A stretch of 64,000 bases of DNA from Gammaproteobacteria bacterium (GTDB lineage: Bacteria; Pseudomonadota; Gammaproteobacteria; SZUA-140): positions 33,262-97,261 of the forward strand of contig JAKISP010000005.1 in NCBI GenBank assembly GCA_021648525.1, read 5' to 3'. Below are positions 54,100 to 63,486 of the stretch, piece by piece (position 1 is the stretch's first letter; each line of letters begins with the position of its first letter). Below the pieces are notes generated by a model. That model ran no database searches and was not told the DNA's origin. It was given only the letters and a program-made list of their open reading frames with translations. Position numbers and translations under genes: made by a program.

Positions 54100-56658
54100 A
54101 TGAATAATCTACTCATTAAGCATCTGTTTATCACCCTTTTGCTCATGACCTCATTGTCAGGTTGCGTAGATGGTGACGATGAATCGCCTGGCAACGGATT
54201 TTCCAGTAACAGTCCACCCGTCGCCGTCGCCGGAAACGACCGGATCGTAGCAACCGACCAACTAGTGCAGCTGGATGGCGCAGCCAGTAGTGATGCCAAT
54301 AATGATCCGCTGACTTACCGCTGGTTATTAACCAGTTCACCATCGGGTAGTAACAGTAGCCTGAATAACACCACAATCATTAATCCCACGTTTACACCGG
54401 ATACAGACGGCACCTATGTGCTACAACTTGTCGTTAATGATGGACAGATAGACAGTCGTATCGACACGCTCACCATAATAAGCAGCACCGCAAACATTGC
54501 GCCCGTTGCTATTGCTGGCCCTGACCAGGCTATCGAAACCAGCCAGATAGTACAACTGGACGGTGCCGCCAGTAACGATGCCAATAATGACCCTCTGACA
54601 TACCGCTGGCGATTAACCAGCTTGCCGCCAGGCAGTGACAGTAGCCTGAGCAGCACTACAGTCATCAATCCCACTTTTACGCCGGATACAGATGGCACCT
54701 ACACACTGCAACTTATCGTTAATGACGGGCAAGAGGATAGCAGTGCAGACACGGTCATCATTACCAGCAGTACCACTAACATTGCACCCATTGCCAATGC
54801 GGGTTCTGATCAGACTGTCGAAACCAGTCAGACAGTACTGCTGGATGGCTCTGCCAGTAGCGATGCCAACAATGACCCGCTGACTTACCGTTGGTCATTA
54901 ACCGGCAGGCCGCCGGGCAGTGGCAGCAGTCTGAATAGCACCACGGTGAGTAATCCCACATTCACACCAGATCTTAATGGCAGCTACGTGTTACAACTCA
55001 TTGTTAATGATGGGCAAGTGGATAGCAGTGCCGACACCGTCACCATTACCAGCAGTACCGCAAATATTGCGCCCATTGCCAGTGCAGGCCCAGACCAGAC
55101 TGTCGCAACCGGCCAGGCGGTGATGCTTGATGGCATTGCCAGTAGTGATGCCAACAATGATCAGCTGACTTACCTGTGGTCATTAATTAACGCACCAGAT
55201 GATAGTGGCAGCAGCCTGAACAACACCACCGTTAGTAATCCCACGTTTACGCCAGACCTGGATGGTAACTATGTACTGCAACTCATTGTTAATGATGGGC
55301 AGCTGGACAGCAGCATGGACATCGTCACCATCATCAGCAGTACCGCGAACATTATACCCATTGCCAATGCAGGCCCTGACCAGACCATCGAAACCAACCA
55401 GACAGTACAACTAGATGGCTCTGCCAGTAGTGATGCCAACAATGATCCACTGACTTACCTGTGGTCATTAACCGCTAGTCCGCCGGGCAGTAGCAGTAGT
55501 CTGAGTAGTGCCACGATCATTAACCCCATGTTCACACCAGATGTGGATGGTATCTATCTGTTGCAACTCATTGTTAATGACGGCCAGGAGGATAGCAGTG
55601 CAGACATGGTCACCATTACCAGCAGCACCGTGAACATTGCGCCTGTTGCCAATGCGGGCCCCAGTCAAACGGCAGTAACCAGCCAGTTGGTACAACTTGA
55701 TGGCTCTGCCAGTAGCGATGCTAATAATGATCCGCTAACCTACAGCTGGTCGTTTACGGTATTACCAGATGGTAGTAATGCAAGTCTGGACAGTATGTCT
55801 ATTGCCAATCCTGTTTTTGTACCAGATATGGATGGTACTTATACACTTTCTTTATTAGTGAATGATGGCGCACTCGATAGTGTGGTTGCTGATACAGTTA
55901 CAGTTGTGAGTTCTGTTGTTGCTAATGCAGTAGCCGACGATTTTGCGAGTGCTGCTGAGCCTCTCCCTCTTGTCGGCTATACCACAAACAATGGAGAAGA
56001 AGCCACAGGCCATGGCAAAGTGATTGCAAGCACGATACTTGACGTAAAGAAAGTAAACGGGCGATATCGTGCTTTTTTGCAGACAAACCCGGGAAACATC
56101 ACTCTGCATTACCACCAGGAGCAGGGACGCCTGGATGCCAGGCTTGCTACTTTTCCCTTTGACTATATTGCACGAAATATTGGCATTGGAACCTCAGGTA
56201 ACTCTCAGACACCGCCACCGGGCACTGGTAATCCGTTTATTTTTACCGGTATTCAGGTTCATGTTCCAGACCTTCAATCACGCAACTCTTCTCATATCGT
56301 GGTGGGTCACCGCGGCGGTAGTAAATATTTTACCGTTGAGGGAAAAAATACTGTCAACGGGGTTTCACAGGTAAATGATGCGGGACTCGGTGTCGCGCCA
56401 AGTGGTCGCGCTGATCTTCGGATTGTCGGCAATATGAATCGTACGTTGACTATTTATTGGCAATTACCCAATGAGACGGGTAACAGCAGTAATGATGAGT
56501 GGATCTTATATCGAGGTGATGGTCAATTACCGGTAGCACAGAATACAGATCAGCCCGTTTATGGTAGTTCGGTTTACATTGGCCTGATCACTTATGCTCA
56601 GGGCAGTCAGGGGCTACCATTTGTTGGCACTGCTGATGCTATCGAGTTTACACCCTGA
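54100..56658 (+). CDS. Lipoprotein with six PKD-like repeats
   Basis: About 852 residues from the ATG at 54100; the open frame reaches back to a TTG at 54052. Signal and lipobox LLLMTSLSGC indicate a membrane-anchored surface or periplasmic protein. Six repeats of about 95 residues (start points near 54218, 54500, 54783, 55068, 55356 and 55641) share APxANAGPDQTVET, VQLDGSASSDANNDPLTYRWSLT, NPTFTPDxDGTYxLQLIVNDGQ. They are PKD/REJ-type domains used in adhesion or spacing. The C-terminal 260 residues match no domain I know. DNA of the repeats is also very similar, pointing to recent duplication or homogenisation. Confidence 0.85.
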   Translation: MNNLLIKHLFITLLLMTSLSGCVDGDDESPGNGFSSNSPPVAVAGNDRIVATDQLVQLDGAASSDANNDPLTYRWLLTSSPSGSNSSLNNTTIINPTFTPDTDGTYVLQLVVNDGQIDSRIDTLTIISSTANIAPVAIAGPDQAIETSQIVQLDGAASNDANNDPLTYRWRLTSLPPGSDSSLSSTTVINPTFTPDTDGTYTLQLIVNDGQEDSSADTVIITSSTTNIAPIANAGSDQTVETSQTVLLDGSASSDANNDPLTYRWSLTGRPPGSGSSLNSTTVSNPTFTPDLNGSYVLQLIVNDGQVDSSADTVTITSSTANIAPIASAGPDQTVATGQAVMLDGIASSDANNDQLTYLWSLINAPDDSGSSLNNTTVSNPTFTPDLDGNYVLQLIVNDGQLDSSMDIVTIISSTANIIPIANAGPDQTIETNQTVQLDGSASSDANNDPLTYLWSLTASPPGSSSSLSSATIINPMFTPDVDGIYLLQLIVNDGQEDSSADMVTITSSTVNIAPVANAGPSQTAVTSQLVQLDGSASSDANNDPLTYSWSFTVLPDGSNASLDSMSIANPVFVPDMDGTYTLSLLVNDGALDSVVADTVTVVSSVVANAVADDFASAAEPLPLVGYTTNNGEEATGHGKVIASTILDVKKVNGRYRAFLQTNPGNITLHYHQEQGRLDARLATFPFDYIARNIGIGTSGNSQTPPPGTGNPFIFTGIQVHVPDLQSRNSSHIVVGHRGGSKYFTVEGKNTVNGVSQVNDAGLGVAPSGRADLRIVGNMNRTLTIYWQLPNETGNSSNDEWILYRGDGQLPVAQNTDQPVYGSSVYIGLITYAQGSQGLPFVGTADAIEFTP

Positions 56659-56917
56659 CAGTTTCGGAAGTAGAACGTTACGGGTAAGCGCTTGTCAGGT
56701 TCAAAAGGAAGGAACTTGAATCATGACAACCTGTAGAATTTGGCCTCAATAGAATTATTTACAGCTTCTTATATGCGGCTCATCGTACGCAATCACAAAC
56801 CTGATATTGTTAAACATAGTGGTTCTTCGTAGATCTGTGTGAAAGCTATGGAGCCATGTCCAGCTTGCCGCAGTAAAAAAACATACTATTTCTGAAGCCG
56901 TCGAATGAACGATAACC

Positions 56918-57061
56918 TCATGCATTCGCCTTAATAATTTGAATCTTTGAATTCAATTCCGGGGTGATGCTACGCTCAACAGCTGCCCATAATGTTCTTC
57001 CAGTTCCATCTATATCGACCTTGCTTAGATTACCTGAGAACCTCTCGGTGTAACTGGTTTT
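56918..57061 (-). pseudogene. Gene fragment inside the element (C-terminal piece, unknown protein)
   Basis: Forty-seven codons on the minus strand open from just after a TGA and end in TGA, reading KTSYTERFSGNLSKVDIDGT... and ending KIQIIKANA. Amino-acid composition looks coding, but no start, ribosome binding site or family is recognisable. Confidence 0.4.
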
Positions 57062-57095
57062 TCACAGGGTTCTCCGAAGAGCCTTTAAAATAAGT

Positions 57096-57178
57096 GTAGC
57101 CCGGGCTGAGCTTCCAGCGAAACCCGGGAGGGCAGTGCCACATTCCCCGGGTTTCGCTGGAAGCTCAGCCCGGGCTAC
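57096..57178. repeat. Long palindrome, copy 1
   Basis: Two perfect 33-bp arms (57096-57128 and 57146-57178) around a 17-base loop. Outer bases are GTAGCCCGGGCTGAGC. The loop is the reverse complement of the loop in copy 2 at 63826, and homology continues past the right arm to 57191, so copy 1 is the minus-strand version of the same repeat. Its type resembles the GTAGCCCGG...AATCCGGG dispersed repeats common in gammaproteobacteria. Confidence 0.9.
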
Positions 57179-57327
57179 TTGCTTGTTATATTTAGTTTGT
57201 TTAAATCAATTTGAATGCCAGCTTGTTTTAGTTTCGGTGCCAGGCTGAATCGCCATGTGCTGCGGTCATCCATCTCTATATAGATCATCCCAGGGTGGTC
57301 ACTGGGTATTTCTATGTTTCTTTTGAA
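57175..57327 (-). pseudogene. Gene 3'-end fragment abutting palindrome copy 1
   Basis: Fifty codons on the minus strand ending ...WRFSLAPKLKQAGIQIDLNKLNITSK and the TAG that forms the first bases of the palindrome. A diverged copy of the same 3' end (PVALATELKQTGI, then a stop, then a frame ending TDITSK and TAG) precedes palindrome copy 2. The family is unknown. Confidence 0.5.
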
Positions 57328-57449
57328 TTAAACACAAACATTTGAGCGGCCCTCTGCCCCGCAAAAATACCCAGGTTCCAGGATGATATTTTGTCGGGTA
57401 TTTCACACAGATCTACGAAGAACCAACATAGTCTACCTTCCTTCCCCGC

Positions 57450-58181
57450 TCATGCAATCGCACAATCAAGTGCATTAAGCAACGAACTATCTTTTTTTAT
57501 GATTATGTCAGGCGCGCACACGGCCCATTTACTCTTTTGTTCTGTCGTAAGATAAACTGTTTTCACATTAGCAAAGCGAGGGGTGATTTTTATAAAACCA
57601 ATCAACTCTGAGCCATTGATAAATCTATTTTGCTCAGAGGTAATAAACAGATCATAGGGCCTGAGCAGCAGTGATTGCATAGCCTCCATACCATCACTCA
57701 CTAATGTCGCTTCATATCCATTATCCTCTAGCACTGCGACAATCTGGTTTGATACACTTCTGAGCGGCTCCAGTACCAACGCAGATTCGTTAGAATGCAT
57801 CGAGGCCTTGCCCTCGTGAAATAGCTTTCTAAGGTCTCGCTCACCATCCAGCCATGCACGCGCCATTTTTTCAACCAGATCTAATTCTCCATGCATTTTT
57901 ACAAATAACTGCTGATGATTACCATTGTCAGGCGACCTGATCAGCGTTAAAAGATTCTCTAATTGATGGAAAACTGTTGTAATACAGTACATACCATAAA
58001 TCCCACCCGTTCCTTTTGCACCATGGAAACGACGAAAAATCTCTTCATAAAGCTCCATATCAATATTACAACCATTACTTTCTAGCTCTAGTAGATAGTT
58101 ATGAAATAGTGTTATACGGCTATCTACAAGATCTTGTGCAAAATCATTTCCAAGGCTCTCAATAAGCGCAGCTTCATCCAT
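57450..58181 (-). CDS. Hpt domain protein with a receiver-like domain lacking the phospho-acceptor
   Basis: 243 residues, strong AGGAGG upstream. Residues 1-115 are an Hpt domain with phospho-acceptor H53 in FHGAKGTGGIYG, matching H-x2-K-G-x5-G. Residues about 132-243 have a receiver fold (IVAVLEDNGYEATLVSDGMEAMQSLLLRPYDLFITSEQ), but S182 stands where the aspartate is expected and the acidic pair at the start is replaced (ALVLEP). The active-site lysine appears kept (IIIKK). It is the last gene of the operon, 91 bp after the receiver-kinase gene, and could carry phosphate from the hybrid kinase. Confidence 0.75.
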   Translation of the reverse strand: MDEAALIESLGNDFAQDLVDSRITLFHNYLLELESNGCNIDMELYEEIFRRFHGAKGTGGIYGMYCITTVFHQLENLLTLIRSPDNGNHQQLFVKMHGELDLVEKMARAWLDGERDLRKLFHEGKASMHSNESALVLEPLRSVSNQIVAVLEDNGYEATLVSDGMEAMQSLLLRPYDLFITSEQNRFINGSELIGFIKITPRFANVKTVYLTTEQKSKWAVCAPDIIIKKDSSLLNALDCAIA

Positions 58182-58272
58182 GGCAAAACCTCCTGTAATA
58201 ATTTTATTGATAACTCATCATTCTAATAAATTAAGAGTCATCAGGTTAGTTCGTAATAATTCAGGATATTAT

Positions 58273-59478
58273 CTATTGAATGTGGCTAATGGGTATTTCA
58301 AATGAAAAGATAGCACCGCTATCTGGAATATTTTCAGCCCAAATTTTTCCATTATGGCGGGCTATTATTTCTTTACAGATAGCCAGGCCTAAACCTGCAC
58401 CACCGGGGCTATCTATACTCTTATCATTGGTAAACTTATCAAAAACACTCGCCATCAACAGATCTGGAATTCCGTCTCCACTATCTAAAATCGAAACACG
58501 AACCACTTTAGGCGCTTCATCGCCACCACTACAATCAGATATTGATACTTGAATTTGTCCATTCACAGGTGATTTCTTAATAGCATTAGAGAGGAAATTA
58601 AGCACTACCTGACCAATTCTTGCAACATCGAAGTCAACTACAATTTTTTCCTGAGTCGAATTAATTTCAACGTCTATACTTTTTTCATACATTAGTGGTT
58701 TCAGTGATTTCACAACATCACTGACAACTGAAACCATCTCATTAGACGACAGATCAAACGCCATAAGACCCGCTTCTAGCTTTGAAAGATCAACAATATC
58801 ATTGAGCAATAACAACAATGAGCGGCTAGTATTATTAATCTCTCTCAGGTTATCTACTTGTCTCGACTTATCCCATTTATCGATATTAATGATACCCATA
58901 TCTGTTATTCCTATAATTGAATGCATAGGAGTTTTTAGCGCGGATGATAGACTAGCTAGCAGTTCACTTTTTAAATTACTGGCATCTTCTGCAGTATGAC
59001 GTGCCGTATTGAGTTGATTGTTCAATTCGGCTAAAGCCAACCGGTTATTGTACAGGTCTATAAACACATTAACCTTGCTTCTCAGTATAAAGGGGTTTAA
59101 TGGCTTAGTGATATAATCAACAGCCCCCACATCATAGCCTCGAATAACATTACTTTCATCAAGCGAATTTGCCGTCACAAAAACGATCGGTATTTGTCGA
59201 CTATGCTCTGCTGATTGCATCATTTCTGCCGCTTGATAACCATCTAGTTTTGGCATTTGCACATCAACCAGCGCCAATGCAAAATCATATTTAAATGTGT
59301 ATGTTAGTGCTTCATAAGGGTCTGTTGTCATGATTAGCTCAACATCAACATCTGACAGAACATGGGCTATGGCGATTAAATTAGCTCTTACATCATCAAT
59401 AACGAGAATTCTGGGGCGATCTCTTTTTTCAATAACTAACACATTATCATGATGATTTTCTTCTCCAGACTGCTTCAT
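58273..59478 (-). CDS. Receiver-histidine-kinase-like protein lacking the phospho-acceptor histidine
   Basis: 401 residues. Receiver at about 22-145 with acidic pair IDD and aspartate in ALVDVQMPKLDG, then a coiled coil, a HisKA-like domain, and a HATPase domain with intact boxes (VVLNFLSNAIKKSP, LDSGDGIPD, GGAGLGLAICKEI). The HisKA motif reads LLASLSSALKTPMHSI, so S179 replaces the histidine of the usual SHELRTPL. Nine bases separate it from the hybrid kinase stop. It probably binds ATP but cannot autophosphorylate by the usual route. Confidence 0.85.
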   Translation of the reverse strand: MKQSGEENHHDNVLVIEKRDRPRILVIDDVRANLIAIAHVLSDVDVELIMTTDPYEALTYTFKYDFALALVDVQMPKLDGYQAAEMMQSAEHSRQIPIVFVTANSLDESNVIRGYDVGAVDYITKPLNPFILRSKVNVFIDLYNNRLALAELNNQLNTARHTAEDASNLKSELLASLSSALKTPMHSIIGITDMGIINIDKWDKSRQVDNLREINNTSRSLLLLLNDIVDLSKLEAGLMAFDLSSNEMVSVVSDVVKSLKPLMYEKSIDVEINSTQEKIVVDFDVARIGQVVLNFLSNAIKKSPVNGQIQVSISDCSGGDEAPKVVRVSILDSGDGIPDLLMASVFDKFTNDKSIDSPGGAGLGLAICKEIIARHNGKIWAENIPDSGAIFSFEIPISHIQ

Positions 59479-59487
59479 ACCCCACTC

Positions 59488-62400
59488 CTAAATACTTATT
59501 TTTTCTTCTTCAAGATTAAGGCAGGAGGCCATCATTGAAAATAATCTACGTGCCTCTATCGGTTTGGGTAAATAATCAGTGGCTCCAATTTTCAAACATT
59601 TATCACGATCCTCTTTCATAGCTTTAGCAGTCACAGCCAGTACTGGAAGCGATTTAAACCGAGGCTGCTGACGAATACGCTCTATCGCCTCATAACCATC
59701 CATCACAGGCATCATGATATCCATTAATACAATATCAACATCGGGATTTTTATCTAACGCATCCAGTGCCTGCTTGCCATCTTCAGCTAAAATCGTCTCA
59801 AACCCAGCCTGGTTCAATATAAATGACAGTGCGAAGGTATTACGTTTATCATCATCTACTAGTAATGCAGTCATCCCTTTAAATAAATTATTCATAACCT
59901 GATCCATCTCCATATGTGAAACATCACTTTTTTCAAACTCGCTGAAATCACTAACTGCATCCATCTCTGGAATAAAATTCTCACCAGAAAACGAATCTAA
60001 TACATCATTTAATAATTGATCCGGGCCATCCTGTTTTTTGATGAACGTATCTGTGTATTTTTGAAGTCTTTTACGCTCGTCATCAGTTACGTCCTTTCCC
60101 GAATAAATCATAACGGGTGGTTGAATTATACTGGCATCATCAGAAACAACATCTAATAGATCGAGACCTGACATACCTGGCAGCATAAGATCCAGCATCA
60201 TTCCACAAAACCGCCTGGTTTTTAATTTTTCCAACGCATCTTCCGCATTATCAACAGCTACCACATTTATCCCTTTATGAAAAAATAAAAGCGTAAGGTA
60301 CTGTTGCATCGGAATGTCATCTTCTACAACTAAAATATCTTTTATTTTGGCGTTTGACATCGTCCTTATATTTTCTATCACACCATCAAGCTGCTCCTGC
60401 GTAATCGGCTTCGTCAAGTAGCCAACAGCCCCTTTCTCCAGAAGATCTTTTTGTTCATCATGAACAGAGATAAAATAGACAGGAATATCACGCGTCTCTT
60501 TTTTATAATGAAGCTTTTCGAAAACTTCCAGACCACTAATATCAGGAAGCCCGATATCCAGTATAATCGCATCAGGTCTGTAGTCCGATGCCAGTGAAAG
60601 TCCATCTAGCCCATTGTTAGATATAAGGCATTTAAACCCCTTCAGGTGAGTTGATGCGTAAAGTATTCTGGCAAAATGCGGGTCATCTTCAATGATCAGC
60701 ATCACATCATCACCATCAACAATGCTTGCACGGTCATCTTTGAATAGCGCTTCATTTTTAATTGAAATAACATCGTTACTGATGTTTTTTGTAACCACAT
60801 GCGACAGCGCAGCTTGCTCAACAACTATCGGTGAGACTGGCACATTGACATCACAGGAGATTACAAGGCTAAACACGCTACCAGAAGCGTCACTTTCAAG
60901 CGTTATTTCACCACCGATAAGCTTCGCCATTTCTTTCGAAATAGAGAGGCCGAGCCCAGTTCCACCGTATTCTCGACTGGTTGTCCCATCTACCTGAACA
61001 AAGGACATAAACACTGACTGGAGCTTATCACTCGGAATCCCAATACCACTGTCTTTAACACTGAATAAAACCGCTGATGAGGTTAGTGATTTTCTAACTG
61101 AAAGCTCAACCCCACCTTGATGGGTAAACTTAAATGCATTACTAGTAAAATTCTTAAGAATCTGGCTAATTCTCTGTCGATCTGAAACTAGCTCTTCAGG
61201 CACATTATCATCAATTATTATTTTGAAATATAGCCCTTTTCCACTAGCGACATGAGTAAACTGGGATTTAATGTCCTCAACAAGACCCGCTACAGAAAAA
61301 CTTCCATTGTTAACCAGGTATTTCCCTGACTCTATCTTGGCCAGGTCCAGAATATCATTAATCAGCACCAACAGATCTTTTCCAGAGTTATAAATTATTG
61401 TTGCCGCCTCAAGCTGACTCGACGTTAAATTCCCATCCTTATTATCAACCAGGTTTTCAGCTAGAATCAAAAGACTATTAAGTGGTGTACGAAGCTCATG
61501 GGACATATTCGCCAGGAATTCTGACTTAGCAATATTTGCATGCTCAGCGAGATCCTTAGCAACATTCAGATCAACCACCTGCTCTTCAATCAACTCTTCG
61601 AGATGATCTCGATACTTCAATAACTCTTCCTTCGCCTTATTTTCCTCAGTAACATCCCTCATCATAACGACAAAATTGCGATCACTATCCAGGCCCATCT
61701 CACTTACTGAAATATTTAATGGGAACTTATCCCGGTTTTTTCGCTCACCATTAACATTAAATTTCTGACCAGGTATTTTTTTACTAGCATCAGAAAAATA
61801 TTTCTCCAGGTACAGTTGATTACCCGTGTCGTCGTCACTCATGAGAATCGAAATATTTGATCCGATTATTTCTTCTCTACGGTAGCCAAATATCTTTTCA
61901 CATGCGGTATTAAACGTTAATACCACACCATTCTGATCAATCGTGACAATTCCATCAACTGCATTACTGACAATGGATTTCATTGTCTTTTCACTATTAA
62001 CAATCTCTTTATTACGTTTATCCACCTCTTCACCCATGGCTTTTATGACAGATGAAAGCGTCCCTATTTCACCGCCACATTCCGTTGGCAGAGGAGCTGA
62101 ATAGTCGCCGCTACCATATCGTTTTGCAGCGCTAATAATTTGCGTCAACGGACGTGTGATCATTCTGGAAAAAAGTATCGCTAATACCACACCAATAACA
62201 ATCAGTGACACACCCAGTAAAATACTTTTATTTCGAACAATCTCTATATTTCCAATTGCGTGTTGAAGGGATGTCGATACACCAAGGTAGATGATTGAAG
62301 ATGGCTCATTGAAATCATATCTCACCGGGATAAATCTTAAGATACTATTAGCATCTCTGATTGAAATACCATTTTTTTCGATTCCCCATGAAATATCACT

Positions 62401-63216
62401 CGCGCCGTAGTTATCTGCAATACCAGGAAATTCAGTTTGCACACGGTATTCAGAGCCAAATTCAAATGCAAAGACCTTATCTGTATCCGGATGCGCTAGA
62501 TAATCACCACGATCATTCGTCACATAGTGACGACTAAACTCAGGTGCATTATTCATAAATTCTTTTAAAACGTTCGACATATCCATGTCAATAACAACAA
62601 GTCCGAACATAATATGACTTTTATCAAAAACCGGAACCACCACACTAATAACTGGAGAATATGGCTTTGTAATAACACCGGCCTCTCTGTTTAGTGCAAT
62701 ATTTGAAAAATATGTTTCACCAGGGTGTTTCCCTGTTCTCTGGGCGTAGTAACCCTCGTTTCCTCTATTTTTTAGTGCGCTTTTTCTAAGTGAAATAACG
62801 CCACTGCCCCTCTTTTCAACACTAACTAACGCTAACCCATCATCCTTGACACTGATAAACTCTATCTGCGTATAGTTTGGTCGTTCCAGTAAAAAATTAG
62901 AAAATATGACGGATAGCCGGTTTAACCACTCTTCATTTGATGAGCCATCTAACGGATCAGCGCCATCAAATGTACGTCGGATACCTTGCACCGGTGGTGT
63001 CTTAGATAGAAATGAAATATCTTTTTTTAACATTTCGAATTTAGATTGAACATATATTGCCTCACGTTCAACCCCGCTCACAATGTCTTTCAACTCTTTT
63101 TTGACTAATAGCTCATTACTTTCCCTGTAAACCATTACGCCAACTGAGCTTGCTGTTAACAACACTAGCATGACGGCTAAAAGTGTTATTTTTGTTGATA
63201 TTCCAAATTTCATCAT
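59488..63216 (-). CDS. Hybrid sensor kinase: Cache-HAMP-PAS-HisKA-HATPase-three receivers
   Basis: About 1240 residues. Tandem ATGs at 63216 and 63213 follow AGGAAAG; a GTG lies one codon upstream. TM helices at about 9-29 and 335-355 flank a periplasmic double-Cache-like domain. HAMP (about 355-410) and PAS (about 415-535) follow. HisKA has H574 in FLANMSHELRTPLNS. HATPase boxes are intact (FTSNAFKFT, DSGIGIP, GGTGLGLSI). Receivers lie at about 835-950 (ILDIGLPD), 965-1090 (MLDLMLPGM) and 1120-1240 (LMDIMMPVMDG). First gene of a three-gene operon. The ligand is unknown. Confidence 0.92.
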   Translation of the reverse strand: MMKFGISTKITLLAVMLVLLTASSVGVMVYRESNELLVKKELKDIVSGVEREAIYVQSKFEMLKKDISFLSKTPPVQGIRRTFDGADPLDGSSNEEWLNRLSVIFSNFLLERPNYTQIEFISVKDDGLALVSVEKRGSGVISLRKSALKNRGNEGYYAQRTGKHPGETYFSNIALNREAGVITKPYSPVISVVVPVFDKSHIMFGLVVIDMDMSNVLKEFMNNAPEFSRHYVTNDRGDYLAHPDTDKVFAFEFGSEYRVQTEFPGIADNYGASDISWGIEKNGISIRDANSILRFIPVRYDFNEPSSIIYLGVSTSLQHAIGNIEIVRNKSILLGVSLIVIGVVLAILFSRMITRPLTQIISAAKRYGSGDYSAPLPTECGGEIGTLSSVIKAMGEEVDKRNKEIVNSEKTMKSIVSNAVDGIVTIDQNGVVLTFNTACEKIFGYRREEIIGSNISILMSDDDTGNQLYLEKYFSDASKKIPGQKFNVNGERKNRDKFPLNISVSEMGLDSDRNFVVMMRDVTEENKAKEELLKYRDHLEELIEEQVVDLNVAKDLAEHANIAKSEFLANMSHELRTPLNSLLILAENLVDNKDGNLTSSQLEAATIIYNSGKDLLVLINDILDLAKIESGKYLVNNGSFSVAGLVEDIKSQFTHVASGKGLYFKIIIDDNVPEELVSDRQRISQILKNFTSNAFKFTHQGGVELSVRKSLTSSAVLFSVKDSGIGIPSDKLQSVFMSFVQVDGTTSREYGGTGLGLSISKEMAKLIGGEITLESDASGSVFSLVISCDVNVPVSPIVVEQAALSHVVTKNISNDVISIKNEALFKDDRASIVDGDDVMLIIEDDPHFARILYASTHLKGFKCLISNNGLDGLSLASDYRPDAIILDIGLPDISGLEVFEKLHYKKETRDIPVYFISVHDEQKDLLEKGAVGYLTKPITQEQLDGVIENIRTMSNAKIKDILVVEDDIPMQQYLTLLFFHKGINVVAVDNAEDALEKLKTRRFCGMMLDLMLPGMSGLDLLDVVSDDASIIQPPVMIYSGKDVTDDERKRLQKYTDTFIKKQDGPDQLLNDVLDSFSGENFIPEMDAVSDFSEFEKSDVSHMEMDQVMNNLFKGMTALLVDDDKRNTFALSFILNQAGFETILAEDGKQALDALDKNPDVDIVLMDIMMPVMDGYEAIERIRQQPRFKSLPVLAVTAKAMKEDRDKCLKIGATDYLPKPIEARRLFSMMASCLNLEEEKISI

Positions 63217-63247
63217 CACTTTCCTGTGATTTTAAATGTCCCAATTC

Positions 63248-63276
63248 TTTAAAGCGTTATCCCTGGGAACTGTCAA
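63248..63276 (-). promoter_or_regulatory. Possible sigma-70 promoter of the hybrid kinase operon
   Basis: TTGACA (63276-63271) and TTTAAA (63253-63248) on the minus strand with a 17-bp spacer. The -35 is perfect, the -10 matches four of six. The -35 overlaps the end of the broken small gene, so it may be fortuitous. Confidence 0.4.
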
Positions 63277-63486
63277 ATTTCAACTTCCACTATTTCAGTG
63301 TCAACCATAAGACTTTGACAAAGACTCTTTGCCATCGTATGAATTAATTCAGTTGCTTCAATTTTTAATCTTTGTTTTCCAGGCTATTTCACGCTCATCA
63401 AGAAAAATCTCATCACCAGCAGTCATCCAGTCTCCAGGTGAAGCCAGAAGCTGGTTAATTCCAGCCAGCCTGTGATGTTGGCACAT
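63273..63486 (-). pseudogene. Small gene broken by a frameshift upstream of the hybrid kinase
   Basis: An ATG at 63486 opens a 42-codon frame (MCQHHRLAGINQLLASPGDW... EREIAWKTKIKN, stop at 63358). In a second frame coding-like sequence continues as RLKIEATELIHTMAKSLCQ... VDTEIVEVEI to a stop at 63273. Together they read like one protein of about 70 residues with a single frameshift near 63370. I do not know the family. The alternative is two unrelated short frames. Confidence 0.4.

Larger units (their letters stand above)
56821..57424. mobile_element. 604-bp element with terminal inverted repeats and 8-bp target duplication
   Basis: Perfect 24-bp inverted ends at 56821-56844 and 57401-57424 (outer bases GGTTCTTCGTAG). 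The flanking octamer AACATAGT occurs on both sides (56813-56820 and 57425-57432). The plus strand just inside the left end can encode MEPCPACRSKKTYYF before a stop, reminiscent of the zinc-finger start of ISL3-type transposases, which also make 8-bp duplications. The interior holds two gene fragments and a palindrome but no intact transposase, so it is a MITE or decayed insertion sequence. ISL3 assignment is tentative. Confidence 0.8.

Noticed and set aside
54200..55900. CRISPR-like or tandem DNA repeat array
   Set aside because: The regular repetition is protein-coding PKD repeats in frame, not short repeats with unique spacers. No CRISPR array was seen in the window.
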